Positions 1-8,978 of a stretch of 64,000 nucleotides of DNA are shown here, in pieces. A program made the translations under genes and the position numbers. The notes beneath the pieces are model-generated. The model was not told where the DNA came from. It did not search any database and worked only from the letters and a program-made list of their open reading frames with translations. Each line of letters starts with the position of its first letter. Within the stretch, counting starts at the first letter, position 1. The DNA comes from Enterococcus_A sp051714485 (GTDB lineage: Bacteria; Bacillota; Bacilli; Lactobacillales; Enterococcaceae). Location of the stretch: assembly GCF_051714485.1 (NCBI RefSeq), contig NZ_JBIORZ010000001.1, positions 372,001-436,000 on the forward strand, given 5' to 3'.

Positions 1-1
1 C

Positions 2-67
2 ACGGATGTGATTGAGGATCTTTCGATGTATAAGAACATCACCAAGCTTCGTATGATCAATGTCTAA
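2..67 (+). CDS. C-terminal tail of a truncated upstream gene, product unknown
   Basis: An open frame enters from the left edge and ends at a TAA at 65-67, giving 21 residues that end in KLRMINV. No start lies inside the window and the tail is too short to assign to a family. The call rests only on the open frame and the normal spacing to the next promoter. Confidence 0.35.
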   Translation, partial: TDVIEDLSMYKNITKLRMINV

Positions 68-124
68 TAAGGAAGGTAGAATCGTCTAATGATGATTTTA
101 TCTTCTTTTTTCTTTAAAGTTTTA

Positions 125-153
125 TTGTCAGGCATGATGTTCATTGATACAGT
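125..153 (+). promoter_or_regulatory. Predicted sigma-A promoter of the two-component operon
   Basis: TTGTCA (125-130), a 17-bp spacer and TACAGT (148-153) lie about 30 bp upstream of the response regulator start. Its ribosome site is CTGGAGG just before ATG 184. Spacing fits sigma-A, but this is a pattern match only. Confidence 0.5.
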
Positions 154-183
154 TAATAATAAGAACAACAGCTGGAGGAAAAA

Positions 184-858
184 ATGGGGAAAATTCTTTT
201 GTTAGAAGATGATACAAATTTGAATAACGGGATTCAATTGTGCCTGACCAGAGAAGGATATGAGGTGGCGGCTTGTTTTGATATTGCTACCGCGGAACAG
301 GCCTTCCAGAAAAATGAGATAGACTTGGTTATCAGTGATCTCTCTTTGCCGGATGGCAGCGGCTTGGAGTTTTGCCAAACGATCCGGGAACAGTCGAATG
401 TTTTGATTTTGATGCTGACTTCTTATAACCAAGAACACGATATCGTCAGCGGATATGTTCATGGAGCAGATGACTATATGACGAAACCTTTTAGTTTAAT
501 GGTATTGGTTTCTAAAGTACAGGCGCTAATGAAACGTGTGGTGCGCAATCAAGGGCAAGAATTAGTTTCTGGCGAGTTATCGGTATCTTTGACTGAGATG
601 AGAGTGAAACTGCATGATAAAGTTTTGCCTTTAAGTAAGACAGAGATCCAATTACTGATCCTCTTTATGGAGAATCCAAAACAGATTTTATCGGCGGATC
701 AATTATTGGATCAAATTTGGGATACAAAGGGTGATTTTGTTGATACGAATACGGTATCAGTCAATATCAGCCGTTTACGTCAGAAAATCGGGAAAGAGCG
801 GATCAAAACAGTTCGAGGAGTGGGGTATTTATGGATCAACGACGTTCAAAAAAAATAA
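184..858 (+). CDS. OmpR/PhoB-family response regulator
   Basis: This is a 224-residue two-domain regulator. The N-terminal receiver has the acidic pair E8/D9-D10, the predicted phospho-acceptor D52 (ISDLSLPDGSG) and the conserved lysine in the TKPF motif near residue 100. The C-terminal half is a winged-helix DNA-binding domain ending in VNISRLRQKIG and RGVGYLW, typical of OmpR/PhoB proteins. The next gene, a histidine kinase, starts inside its last codons (28-bp overlap), so the two are translationally coupled partners. An ABC transporter operon follows on the same strand and is a plausible target, but the signal sensed is unknown. Confidence 0.93.
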   Translation: MGKILLLEDDTNLNNGIQLCLTREGYEVAACFDIATAEQAFQKNEIDLVISDLSLPDGSGLEFCQTIREQSNVLILMLTSYNQEHDIVSGYVHGADDYMTKPFSLMVLVSKVQALMKRVVRNQGQELVSGELSVSLTEMRVKLHDKVLPLSKTEIQLLILFMENPKQILSADQLLDQIWDTKGDFVDTNTVSVNISRLRQKIGKERIKTVRGVGYLWINDVQKK

Positions 859-1958
859 TCCTGTGCTATGTTTTGTTTTCCGCGATTTTTTTTGCACTGT
901 TTATTGTTCAGAATCTAAAGATGGGTTCTGAGCTTCAGCAAGACCAGCAAGCAACTTTAGCACTTATAAATAAAGAGAAGTCATTTTCTGAAGCAAAGCT
1001 GATCAAAGGTTTTGATGAAGTAAAAACGGCTGAATTAGTAATGGAAGGAAAAGAGCTGGAGGAAAAATACGGGTTGTTAGGCAAAATGAGTCTATCTCAC
1101 ATAGTAGATGCGTTCATTTTTCGTAATTTAGTCGTATTTAGTGTATGTTGGCTTGTTCTTTCACTGCTCTTCTTTTGGTTCGTGCGCGAAAAACGAATGA
1201 TTCATAAGCGACTGGAGGAGAGAACTAGTGATTATGAAGAAACGATTGCCTATAATGAGTTGATGCTGCAGCGGAGTCAGCGTGAAGAGGGCGATTTAAA
1301 ATCCAGTATTACTGACATTACACACCAATTAAAGACTCCCGTTGCTTCATTGAAATTAAGTTTAGACATTGCTCTTTCAGAGAAATATGAAGAGCAAGAA
1401 CGAAGAAAATTTGCAGATCAAGCAGAGGTGCAGATTAATAAGTTAGGCCTAATGTTGGACGGCTTAGGAAAAATCTCGCAATTGGAAACAGACTTGATCC
1501 AGTTACGTCCACAGGCATGTTCTTTGCAGCAGCTGCTCAATCAAGCAGTGAATAGTGTGATCATGAAGGCTGTCGAAAAAGAAATTGAGCTGGAGGTTGA
1601 ATTATCAGAGGATTTCTCTGTTCTGGTAGATGAAAAATGGACGTTAGAGGCTTTGGGCAATATTTTAGAAAATGCGATCAAGTATTCACCAGAGAAAACA
1701 ACGGTCAACGTTCAAACGTCATCATTAATAACCTATATCTTAATAGAGATCAAAGATCAGGGACCAGGAATTCCTGCTGAGGAACAAAATAGAATCTACC
1801 AGCGGTTCTATCGTGGAAAAAATAGCGAGTCTGTCGAAGGCTCGGGGGTTGGGCTGTATCTTACTCGGAAGATTATTGAGGAACAGGGCGGAACCGTTCT
1901 AGTGAAACGACGCCAACCTCAAGGAGCAAATTTTCAGTTGACCTTGCCGTTAGCCTAA
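831..1958 (+). CDS. Sensor histidine kinase, partner of the preceding response regulator
   Basis: This 375-residue membrane kinase has a transmembrane helix near residues 10-27, an extracellular loop of about 65 residues, and a second helix near 97-118. A coiled segment follows, then the dimerisation/phosphoacceptor domain (H165 in DITHQLKTP) and a HATPase domain with N, G1 and G2 boxes (NILENAIKYSP, DQGPGIP, GSGVGLYL). I see no HAMP or PAS domain. The extracellular loop is longer than in BceS-type intramembrane-sensing kinases, so it probably senses something outside the membrane. It autophosphorylates and passes phosphate to the regulator encoded just upstream. Confidence 0.92.
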   Translation: MDQRRSKKIILCYVLFSAIFFALFIVQNLKMGSELQQDQQATLALINKEKSFSEAKLIKGFDEVKTAELVMEGKELEEKYGLLGKMSLSHIVDAFIFRNLVVFSVCWLVLSLLFFWFVREKRMIHKRLEERTSDYEETIAYNELMLQRSQREEGDLKSSITDITHQLKTPVASLKLSLDIALSEKYEEQERRKFADQAEVQINKLGLMLDGLGKISQLETDLIQLRPQACSLQQLLNQAVNSVIMKAVEKEIELEVELSEDFSVLVDEKWTLEALGNILENAIKYSPEKTTVNVQTSSLITYILIEIKDQGPGIPAEEQNRIYQRFYRGKNSESVEGSGVGLYLTRKIIEEQGGTVLVKRRQPQGANFQLTLPLA

Positions 1959-2132
1959 TTTCTTGTCTGAATTTATGCACGTATGAAGAAGGCGATCCGG
2001 TTTGAAGCTGCTAAGCTGGCGTCCCCAGCGTTTATTTAGGTCAGAAGTTATCCTGCCAACTTGCTCAAGCAATAAGCAGAACGAGTTCAACACTCCTTTC
2101 GTTCTTTCTTACAAAATTGTTATGTTCGCTGA

Positions 2133-2157
2133 AAGAATCCTGCAAGGGTTCTTTTTT
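2133..2157 (+). terminator. Rho-independent terminator after the two-component operon
   Basis: AAGAATCC and GGGTTCTT flank a short loop and are followed by a T-run. This separates the kinase from the ABC transporter operon. The rest of the 1959-2206 gap holds no open frame I can support. A short inverted repeat TATACT-aag-AGTATA lies just before the transporter's ribosome site and may mark its promoter. Confidence 0.6.
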
Positions 2158-2206
2158 ATACTAAGAGTATAGAAATAAACGAGAGCAGGAAAGAGGGAGA
2201 CAAAAA

Positions 2207-2866
2207 ATGATTTTAACAATTAGGGATTTAGTAAAACATTATAACGACGGGAATTCAATTGTAAAGGCGGTTGACTATATCGACTTAGAAGTAGAAAAAG
2301 GTGATTTTGTTGCAATCGTTGGTAAATCAGGTTCAGGTAAAAGTACCTTGCTCAATTTGATTGGCGGGTTGGATCGACCTGATACAGGACAGGTAATTAT
2401 TGATGGAAAAAATGTTTTTCGTATGAAGGATGAGCAATTAGCTGTTTTTCGCCGTCAGAAAATTGGCTTTATTTTCCAGAATTACAATTTAATTCCATCA
2501 TTGAATGTCTGGGAAAATGTCGTTTTACCGATCGGTCTAGATAATCGAAAAGTAAATACCGCGTTTATTGAAGAACTGTTAACGACGATCGGATTGAATG
2601 ATCGGAAAAAAGCGTTACCGAGTATGCTTTCTGGCGGACAGCAGCAACGTGTGGCCATTGCTCGTGCGATCGCAGCAGAGCCGGCCATCATTTTAGCAGA
2701 TGAGCCGACAGGGAACTTAGATACCAAAACGGAATTAGAAGTGATGTCATTATTAAAACGATCGGTGGAAAAATTTGGTCAAACATTAATCATGATCACT
2801 CATGATGAAGGGATTGCGCAGACGGCCGATCACATCGTCCACATTGAAGATGGGCGGGTGATCTAA
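2207..2866 (+). CDS. ABC transporter ATP-binding protein (MacB/LolD type)
   Basis: This 219-residue ATPase has a Walker A motif (GKSGSGKST, about residue 40), the Q-loop (FQNYNLIPSLNV), the signature LSGGQQQR and Walker B (IILADEPTGNLD) followed by an H-loop (ITHD). The sequence is of the MacB/LolD/FtsE class, which powers FtsX-type permeases that act on antimicrobial peptides, lipoproteins or envelope processes. The permease gene starts directly after its TAA stop. Position downstream of a two-component system suggests an envelope-stress or peptide-resistance module; that is inference. Confidence 0.92.
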   Translation: MILTIRDLVKHYNDGNSIVKAVDYIDLEVEKGDFVAIVGKSGSGKSTLLNLIGGLDRPDTGQVIIDGKNVFRMKDEQLAVFRRQKIGFIFQNYNLIPSLNVWENVVLPIGLDNRKVNTAFIEELLTTIGLNDRKKALPSMLSGGQQQRVAIARAIAAEPAIILADEPTGNLDTKTELEVMSLLKRSVEKFGQTLIMITHDEGIAQTADHIVHIEDGRVI

Positions 2867-5350
2867 ATGAAGATGACAAGTAAAGTAGCCTTGGCGAATA
2901 CTAAGTATCATAAAGGAAAAAATCTATTATCTGGTATTGCGATCATTTTGACCAGTGTGCTGGTTTTCTTGATCACTTCGATCGGGTTAGGCGTGGTAAA
3001 TGTTCAGAATGCGGCCGTTAACAAAGTTTATCCAACATGGCATGCGATGTATCGTGAAGTTTCTGAAGAAAACAAAGAGAAAATCGCCCAGCATGAAACG
3101 ATCAGCGAATACGGAGTGCGTCAAGATGTCGGAGAGTCTGTGTTAAATGAAAAAGACTATATTCTCATCAGCTACTTAGATCAGGATGCTCAGAAATTAG
3201 CTAAACAGACGTTTACCAAAGGATATGCCCCTAAAAAGGGCAATGACGCAGTTCTTTCTCGTAACGCTTTGAAGGAACTGGGGTACCCGGCCGCTAAAGT
3301 TGGGGATACGATCAACGTTCCGATACAGATTTATGATGAGGACGGCATGGGCCTGCAGCAGGAAAGGTCTTTTCGCTTAACAGGCTTCTCACCTGATGGA
3401 AAAAACCAAAATGATCGAAAGATCTTTTCGATGTTGGTTTCAAAAGAGTTTATGAATGAGGTCATTCCAAAGAACCAGCGTAGTTATCGGATGATGATTC
3501 GCTTGAATAAGGAAGCGGCTACTTCCACAGATGCCATCAAGGATCAAGTGAAACAAATTGGCAAGAATTTTGATGTAACTGAAAATAATATCGTCGAAAA
3601 TGGCGACTACATTTTTGCGAATTATGTTGACCCTGCCTTTTATTCAGGGATGGCGATCATTGTAGGAATCATTTTGATTGCGGGAGCGTTAACAATTTAT
3701 AGTATTTATTATGTGTCCTTGATTAATAAGGTTCAAGAATTCGGGAAATTAGCGGCGCTGGGAGCAACCAAAAGACAGATGCGTCAAATTATTTTAAGAG
3801 AAAATTTGATCGTGGCGGGGATTTCGATCCCACTTGGATTGTTGATCGGAATTGCTACTGTAAAACTCGTTTTCTTCCGGCTGATGTCCACGATCCAAAA
3901 CGAGATCGCGACCACTAAGATTATGCGAGAAGTTTTAGAAAATGGCGAGGTATCCTTGATTCTCCCTTGGATAATAGGAATGACTGTAGGTGTCACCTTA
4001 CTGACAGTTATCTTAGCTTCTCTCAAACCAATGCGGCAAGCGAGTAAAATCATGCCCGTAGAGGCGATGCGCTATACCGGACAAGCGCAAGGCAAGAAGA
4101 AAAAACAACGTAAGGGATTTATTAATCTGGATCTGCGACGCTTAGTTAATGCAAATCTATCTCGAAATAAAAAAGGGACATTAATTACGATCTTTTCATT
4201 AGGAATGATCGGAATTTTATTCGTAGTCATTTCGACTGTGTTTAGCTGTATGAATCCACAGCAGATAGCTCGGGATTCGATTGCAGAGGATTATCGATTG
4301 AATATCGCATCAAAAAGCGGCGATAAAATGCGGCCGGATCTTGAGTGGACAGCTATCCAGCAGAACAATCCTCTGAATGCAGAGATGATCAATCAGATCA
4401 AAGCAGTCAAAGGTGTTGAAAAAGTGGAGGCGTTCCAATCAATCACTGGAGAAATACCAGCGATCAAAGAAAGTGGCGCAAACAAACCAATGGGATTATC
4501 AATCGGCGGTATTTCAAAAAATCAAATGGATCTGATTAAAAGGGATATCAACGAAGGCAGCGCTACTTATGATGAGTTAGACTCTGGTGATAAAGTGGTC
4601 GCTACAGGTTATGTGATGGCGAATTATCCAGAGATAAAGATTGGTGATACGCTGACATTCAAGTTTTTTGATGGGAAACGTTCCTTTGAAAAAGACATGA
4701 AGGTTATTGCCGGCGGAGATTTCGCGGAATCAATTAGCGGCTATGATAATTTCTTAATGAGTAACGAGGCAATAAAAAAACTGTCAAAAAATAATTTGAC
4801 CTATTACATCAACATCAAAGCTGCTAAAGGACAAACCGAGACAATCAAGCCAGCAATCGAGAGTATTGTAGAAGCAAATGAGCTTTTCAATTTAAAGAGT
4901 TATGAAGAAATTTTGGCGCAGTGGGAAGGTGCACTGCAAATGATGACTGGTGCGGGGTATGCTATTATGTTAGTTCTTGCGATTGTTGGAATCATGAATC
5001 TGATCAATACAACGATTGATAGTATTCTTAGTCGAAAAAAAGAACTGGGTGTGATGCAGGCAATTGGGATGTCCAACCGGCAGATGAAACGGATGCTTCA
5101 AACGGAAGGATTGGTTTACGCCGGTGGAATACTTTTACTGGGAGTCGGAATCGGCAGTATCTTAGGATATCTAGTCTATCTGTATGCTGAAAGCCACGCA
5201 CTGATGCAAATAAAAATCTATCAATACCCGTTGCTTCAAGTCGCACTGATGGTAGTGCTGGTCGTCGTTGTACAGTTGATTCTTACCTATGCGACAACCA
5301 CAATCGTTAATAAAGAGACTGTCATTAAACGAATTCAGGCTTCAGAATAA
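2867..5350 (+). CDS. ABC transporter permease with two FtsX domains
   Basis: This is an 827-residue membrane protein. An N-terminal helix (about 20-42) is followed by a large extracellular domain, then three helices around residues 255-390 forming the first FtsX domain. A further helix near 435-460, a second extracellular domain and three C-terminal helices around 690-815 form the second FtsX domain. This duplicated 4+4 layout differs from the ten-helix BceB permeases. The start codon abuts the stop of the ATPase gene, so the two form one transporter. Substrate is not evident. A strong terminator follows directly. Confidence 0.9.
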   Translation: MKMTSKVALANTKYHKGKNLLSGIAIILTSVLVFLITSIGLGVVNVQNAAVNKVYPTWHAMYREVSEENKEKIAQHETISEYGVRQDVGESVLNEKDYILISYLDQDAQKLAKQTFTKGYAPKKGNDAVLSRNALKELGYPAAKVGDTINVPIQIYDEDGMGLQQERSFRLTGFSPDGKNQNDRKIFSMLVSKEFMNEVIPKNQRSYRMMIRLNKEAATSTDAIKDQVKQIGKNFDVTENNIVENGDYIFANYVDPAFYSGMAIIVGIILIAGALTIYSIYYVSLINKVQEFGKLAALGATKRQMRQIILRENLIVAGISIPLGLLIGIATVKLVFFRLMSTIQNEIATTKIMREVLENGEVSLILPWIIGMTVGVTLLTVILASLKPMRQASKIMPVEAMRYTGQAQGKKKKQRKGFINLDLRRLVNANLSRNKKGTLITIFSLGMIGILFVVISTVFSCMNPQQIARDSIAEDYRLNIASKSGDKMRPDLEWTAIQQNNPLNAEMINQIKAVKGVEKVEAFQSITGEIPAIKESGANKPMGLSIGGISKNQMDLIKRDINEGSATYDELDSGDKVVATGYVMANYPEIKIGDTLTFKFFDGKRSFEKDMKVIAGGDFAESISGYDNFLMSNEAIKKLSKNNLTYYINIKAAKGQTETIKPAIESIVEANELFNLKSYEEILAQWEGALQMMTGAGYAIMLVLAIVGIMNLINTTIDSILSRKKELGVMQAIGMSNRQMKRMLQTEGLVYAGGILLLGVGIGSILGYLVYLYAESHALMQIKIYQYPLLQVALMVVLVVVVQLILTYATTTIVNKETVIKRIQASE

Positions 5351-5391
5351 AAAAAGGAACTGTGACAAAAGTCTTGTCGCAGTTCCTTTTT
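5351..5391 (+). terminator. Terminator of the ABC transporter operon
   Basis: AAGGAACTGTGACA pairs with TGTCGCAGTTCCTT across a 7-base loop, with A- and T-runs on the two sides, so it may stop transcription in both directions between this operon and the oppositely oriented nrdF. Confidence 0.85.
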
Positions 5392-5403
5392 CCGAACAAA
5401 CGG

Positions 5404-5526
5404 TGTGTCAGAAGTAGCTTCTTCTTCGCAAGCTACGCATACAGTTACTGCTAAGTTTCACTAAGCAGAGCTAGCATTCGGAAATTCCTTCTTATTTCTT
5501 GAAGCTGACCACTTCTGTCACAACCT
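5404..5526. other. Imperfect long inverted repeat between transporter and nrdF
   Basis: The ends of this 120-bp non-coding stretch are complementary: GTGTGTCAGAAGT near 5404 against ACTTCTGTCACAAC near 5512. GAAGTAGCTTC near the left end also resembles the complement of GAAGCTGACC near the right. It could fold as one long irregular hairpin downstream of nrdF on the minus strand. No open frame is seen. Function is unknown. Confidence 0.35.
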
Positions 5527-5543
5527 CTTTTTTGATGTCACTT

Positions 5544-6509
5544 TTATTCTAAACCAATCAAATAATCATCATCGTTCATAGCTTCTACTTGACCAAGCAA
5601 GTAACCATTGCCGACTTGCGAGAAGAAGTCGTGGTTGCTTGTTCCAGTAGAGATGCCGTTCATCACAATCGGATTGACATCATCGGCAGTATCCGGGAAG
5701 AGCGGGTCCATACCAAGATTCATCAATGCTTTATTGGCATTATAGCGTAAGAAGGTTTTTACTTCTTCGGTCCAGCCGATTTCATCATATAATTCTTCCG
5801 TGTACCGTTCTTCATTTTCGTACAATTCATACAATAAATCATACATCCATTCTTTCAAACGTTCTTGTTCCTCTTCCGGCTGTTCGTTGAAACCGCGTTG
5901 GAATTTGTATCCGATATAGGTTCCATGAACAGATTCGTCACGGATGATCAGTTTAATAATTTCCGCTACGTTAGCCAATTTATTATTTCCTAGATAATAA
6001 AGCGGTGTATAAAAGCCTGAATAAAACAGGAAGGTCTCTAGAAAAACGCTAGCGATTTTCTTTTCTAACGGAGTCCCGTTTTTATAAATTTCGTTGATTC
6101 GCTCCGCTTTCTTTTGCAAGTATGGATTCGTATTGGTCCATTCAAAAATTTCGTTGATTTCAGTTTTCGTATTTAATGTACTGAAAATCGATGAATAGCT
6201 TTTTGCATGAACAGATTCCATGAATTGGATATTGTTTAGTACTGCTTCTTCGTGAGGCGTGCGAACGTCTTCACGCAGCTGATCCATTCCGCTTTCTGAT
6301 TGAACGGTGTCCAATAAAGTCAGCCCACCGAATACGTACCCCACGGTTTGCTTTTCTAAATCGGATAGTTTGCGCCAATCGTCTAAGTCATTGGACAATG
6401 GAATTCGTGTATCCAACCAAAATTGTTCGGTTAGTTTTTCCCACGTCGATTTATCGATGACGTCTTCGATCTCATTCCAGTTAATGGCTTCATAATAAGT
6501 TTCTGCCAT
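5544..6509 (-). CDS. nrdF: Class Ib ribonucleotide reductase, beta (radical-generating) subunit
   Basis: This is a 321-residue NrdF, the usual family length. It carries the metal-ligand regions of the four-helix fold (TLLDTVQSESGM, EEAVLNNIQFMESVHAKSY and RDESVHGTYIG). NrdF holds the dimetal-tyrosyl radical cofactor that starts nucleotide reduction by NrdE. I chose ATG 6509 because AGGAGG lies 7 bases upstream; an in-frame upstream codon has no ribosome site. It follows nrdE in one transcript on the minus strand, separated by a GC-rich hairpin. No nrdI, normally needed to activate the manganese cofactor, lies in this cluster. Confidence 0.95.
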   Translation of the reverse strand: MAETYYEAINWNEIEDVIDKSTWEKLTEQFWLDTRIPLSNDLDDWRKLSDLEKQTVGYVFGGLTLLDTVQSESGMDQLREDVRTPHEEAVLNNIQFMESVHAKSYSSIFSTLNTKTEINEIFEWTNTNPYLQKKAERINEIYKNGTPLEKKIASVFLETFLFYSGFYTPLYYLGNNKLANVAEIIKLIIRDESVHGTYIGYKFQRGFNEQPEEEQERLKEWMYDLLYELYENEERYTEELYDEIGWTEEVKTFLRYNANKALMNLGMDPLFPDTADDVNPIVMNGISTGTSNHDFFSQVGNGYLLGQVEAMNDDDYLIGLE

Positions 6510-6549
6510 GGATATTCCTCCTAAGGTAAGTATATAATCACGCATAGCA

Positions 6550-6579
6550 TTCCCTCTCGGACTTCGGTCCGAGAGGGAA
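6550..6579 (-). other. Stable hairpin between nrdE and nrdF
   Basis: A perfect 13-bp stem (TTCCCTCTCGGAC pairing with GTCCGAGAGGGAA) closes a 4-base loop. On the + strand the loop is UUCG. In the nrdEF transcript no U-run follows, so it is more likely an intercistronic processing or stability element than a terminator. Confidence 0.6.
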
Positions 6580-6588
6580 CAGCCTTTT

Positions 6589-8748
6589 TTAGATTACGCA
6601 GCTTTCACATTGATTTGAGCCGATTTCTTCAGCATCGTCTGTAAAGGTCCGAACATAATAAATAGATTTACAACCTTTATAGAAGGCATAGTTACGTAAA
6701 ATGTTCAAATCACGTGTTGTTTGTTTGCTTTCTTTTTTCCATTCGTATAACCCGTCAGGAATTTCAGAACGCATAAATAGCGTCAAACTCATTCCTTGAT
6801 CGATATGTTGCTGAGCTGTCGCATAAACATCAATGACTTTTCTCATATCCATATCGTAGGCAGAAGTATAGTAAGGCAAGGTTTCATTATTCAAGTAAGG
6901 CGCTGGATAATAGATCTTACCGATTTTCTTTTCTTGACGTTCTTCGATTAAACGAGTGATTGGGTGCAAGCTGGCACTGGTATCATTGATATAAGAAATC
7001 GAACCATTCGGTGCAACAGCTAAACGATTTTGGTGATACAAGCCGTCTTTTTGAACCGCTTCTTTTAATGCTTGCCAATCTTCGGCAGTTGGAACAAAGA
7101 TATCCTTGAAGATTTCTTTGACTTTAGCTGTTTTTGGTGCAAATTCACCAGTGGTGTATTTATCGAAATATGAACCATCCGCATAAGCCGATTTTTCAAA
7201 GTTATGGAAGACGGTCTTACGTTCTTTCGCCAGTTCATTACTTTCCATTAACGTCCAATAGTTTAACAAAGTGAAATAAATATTGGTAAAGTCGATAGAT
7301 TCCTCAGAACCATACGCCATTAGGTGTTTTGCGAAGAAGCTGTGTAATCCCATCGCCCCTAAACCGATCGTGTGATTCAAGTTATTGCCATTTTGAATGG
7401 AAGGAACCACTTCGATATCTGACTCGTCTGTTACAAAGGTTAATGCACGAACCATCGTTCGAACAGATTGACCAAAATCAGGACTTTCCATCAAGTTGAC
7501 GATATTTGTGGAACCAAGGTTACATGAAATATCAGTACCTAGCACGTCATATTCCTGACGACCATTGATGGTAGAAGGGGTCTGAACTTGGAGAATCTCA
7601 GAACAAAGATTACTCATGACAATTTTTCCATCAACTGGGTTCGCACGATTGGCTGTATCAATGTTGATGATATATGGGTAACCAGATTCTTGTTGCAATT
7701 TAGAAATTTCATTTTCGAGATCACGAGCACGAATTTTTTTCTTGCGAATATTTGGGTTTGCGACTAAATTGTCATATTCCCTAGTGATATCGACATAAGA
7801 ATAAGGCACACCGTATTCACGTTCGACACCATAAGGGCTGAATAAATACATATCTTCATTTTTACGAGCTAATTCATAAAATTTATCTGGTACTGTCACA
7901 CCAAGAGAGAGAGTCTTCACGCGGATTTTTTCATCGGCGTTCTCTTTTTTGGCAGACAAGAACATCTCAATATCTGGATGGAAAACATCTAAGTAAACAA
8001 CCCCAGCACCTTGACGTTGACCTAATTGGTTAGAATAAGAGAAACTGTCTTCGAATAATTTCATGACTGGAACAACACCGCTTGCTGCACCATCATAACC
8101 TTTGATTGGTGAGCCAGCTTCACGCAAGTTAGATAAATTGATCCCTACACCGCCGCCGATTCGTGACAATTGCAGGGCTGAATTGATGGAGCGGCCGATG
8201 CTGTTCATATCATCGGTCACTTGGATCAAGAAACAAGAGACTAATTCTCCGCGGCGTTTACGACCAGCATTTAAAAAAGACGGGGTTGCTGGTTGATAAC
8301 GTTGGTGGATCATTTCATCAGCCAATGACAGAGCTAATTTCTCATCACCATTCGCAAAATACAAGGCGTTGAAAGCGACACGGTCTTCATAGCTTTCTAA
8401 ATACTCAGTGCCTGCATTGTTTTTCAAGGCATATTGCGAGTAAAATTTATAGGCCGCCATAAATGATTTAAATGTAAATTTTTGATCTGCTAAATAATTA
8501 AAGAGTTTTTCGATAAAAGCAGGGGTATATTTTGCAATAAACGCTGCTTCTAAAAAGTCTTCTTCTATTAAATAGTCGATTTTTTCTTGTACAGATGAAA
8601 ATGTACGGGTATTTGGTTCAACGTTTTCTTTGAAAAAGGCAGTTAACGCTTCTTTGTCTTTATTCAATGGAATCTGTCCATTTACTGGACGGTTGATCTC
8701 ATTATTCAATTTGAAGTAAGATACTTCACCTAGGTCTTTTAAACTCAT
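6589..8748 (-). CDS. nrdE: Class Ib ribonucleotide reductase, alpha (catalytic) subunit
   Basis: This is a 719-residue NrdE that reduces ribonucleoside diphosphates to deoxyribonucleotides. The N-terminal region (about residues 10-90) is the class Ib type without the full ATP-cone. The barrel holds the conserved NLCSEI and catalytic loop segments, and the C-terminus ends in CESC, the cysteine pair that takes electrons from NrdH. I chose the start at MSLKDLGEV because this matches family N-termini; a longer in-frame start exists 45 bases upstream with no better ribosome site. It is followed by nrdF and preceded by nrdH. Confidence 0.95.
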   Translation of the reverse strand: MSLKDLGEVSYFKLNNEINRPVNGQIPLNKDKEALTAFFKENVEPNTRTFSSVQEKIDYLIEEDFLEAAFIAKYTPAFIEKLFNYLADQKFTFKSFMAAYKFYSQYALKNNAGTEYLESYEDRVAFNALYFANGDEKLALSLADEMIHQRYQPATPSFLNAGRKRRGELVSCFLIQVTDDMNSIGRSINSALQLSRIGGGVGINLSNLREAGSPIKGYDGAASGVVPVMKLFEDSFSYSNQLGQRQGAGVVYLDVFHPDIEMFLSAKKENADEKIRVKTLSLGVTVPDKFYELARKNEDMYLFSPYGVEREYGVPYSYVDITREYDNLVANPNIRKKKIRARDLENEISKLQQESGYPYIINIDTANRANPVDGKIVMSNLCSEILQVQTPSTINGRQEYDVLGTDISCNLGSTNIVNLMESPDFGQSVRTMVRALTFVTDESDIEVVPSIQNGNNLNHTIGLGAMGLHSFFAKHLMAYGSEESIDFTNIYFTLLNYWTLMESNELAKERKTVFHNFEKSAYADGSYFDKYTTGEFAPKTAKVKEIFKDIFVPTAEDWQALKEAVQKDGLYHQNRLAVAPNGSISYINDTSASLHPITRLIEERQEKKIGKIYYPAPYLNNETLPYYTSAYDMDMRKVIDVYATAQQHIDQGMSLTLFMRSEIPDGLYEWKKESKQTTRDLNILRNYAFYKGCKSIYYVRTFTDDAEEIGSNQCESCVI

Positions 8749-8864
8749 CTCGTCACATCTTTCCTTTTTTCTATCGATTTCTTTCAGGTTCATCGAGTTG
8801 CTTTTCTACCCAACAGGTCTCATTTTAAACAAAAAAAAGAATCCTTGATCGTTACATAGGTCCA

Positions 8865-8880
8865 TCACTAGATATAGTGG
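8865..8880 (-). promoter_or_regulatory. Candidate NrdR box between nrdH and nrdE
   Basis: TCACTAGATATAGTGG matches the NrdR consensus (acaCwAtATaTwGtgt) at 13 of 16 positions and is nearly palindromic. It suggests nrdEF has its own repressible promoter, separate from nrdH. An A-run at 8831-8838 (U-run in the transcript), preceded by GATTC, could also form a weak attenuator here. I do not find a second box at the usual helical spacing. Confidence 0.45.
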
Positions 8881-8917
8881 CAGTGAACAAGCAAAACGAT
8901 TCCTATATAAAGAAGAA

Positions 8918-8944
8918 AACTTTGCAATCGTGGATCGCAAAGTT
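8918..8944 (-). terminator. Probable terminator after nrdH
   Basis: AACTTTGC pairs with GCAAAGTT around an 11-base loop, followed in the minus-strand transcript by a T-rich tract (TTTTCTTCT). It lies directly downstream of nrdH and may cap or reduce read-through into nrdE. Confidence 0.5.
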
Positions 8945-8978
8945 TCGCAAAACGGTGCTCTAGAAGCGGCTTCTTAAA

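Noticed and set aside
1959..2132. Small gene or RNA between the kinase and the ABC transporter
   Set aside because: No frame with a ribosome site and no convincing fold apart from the terminator at 2133-2157.
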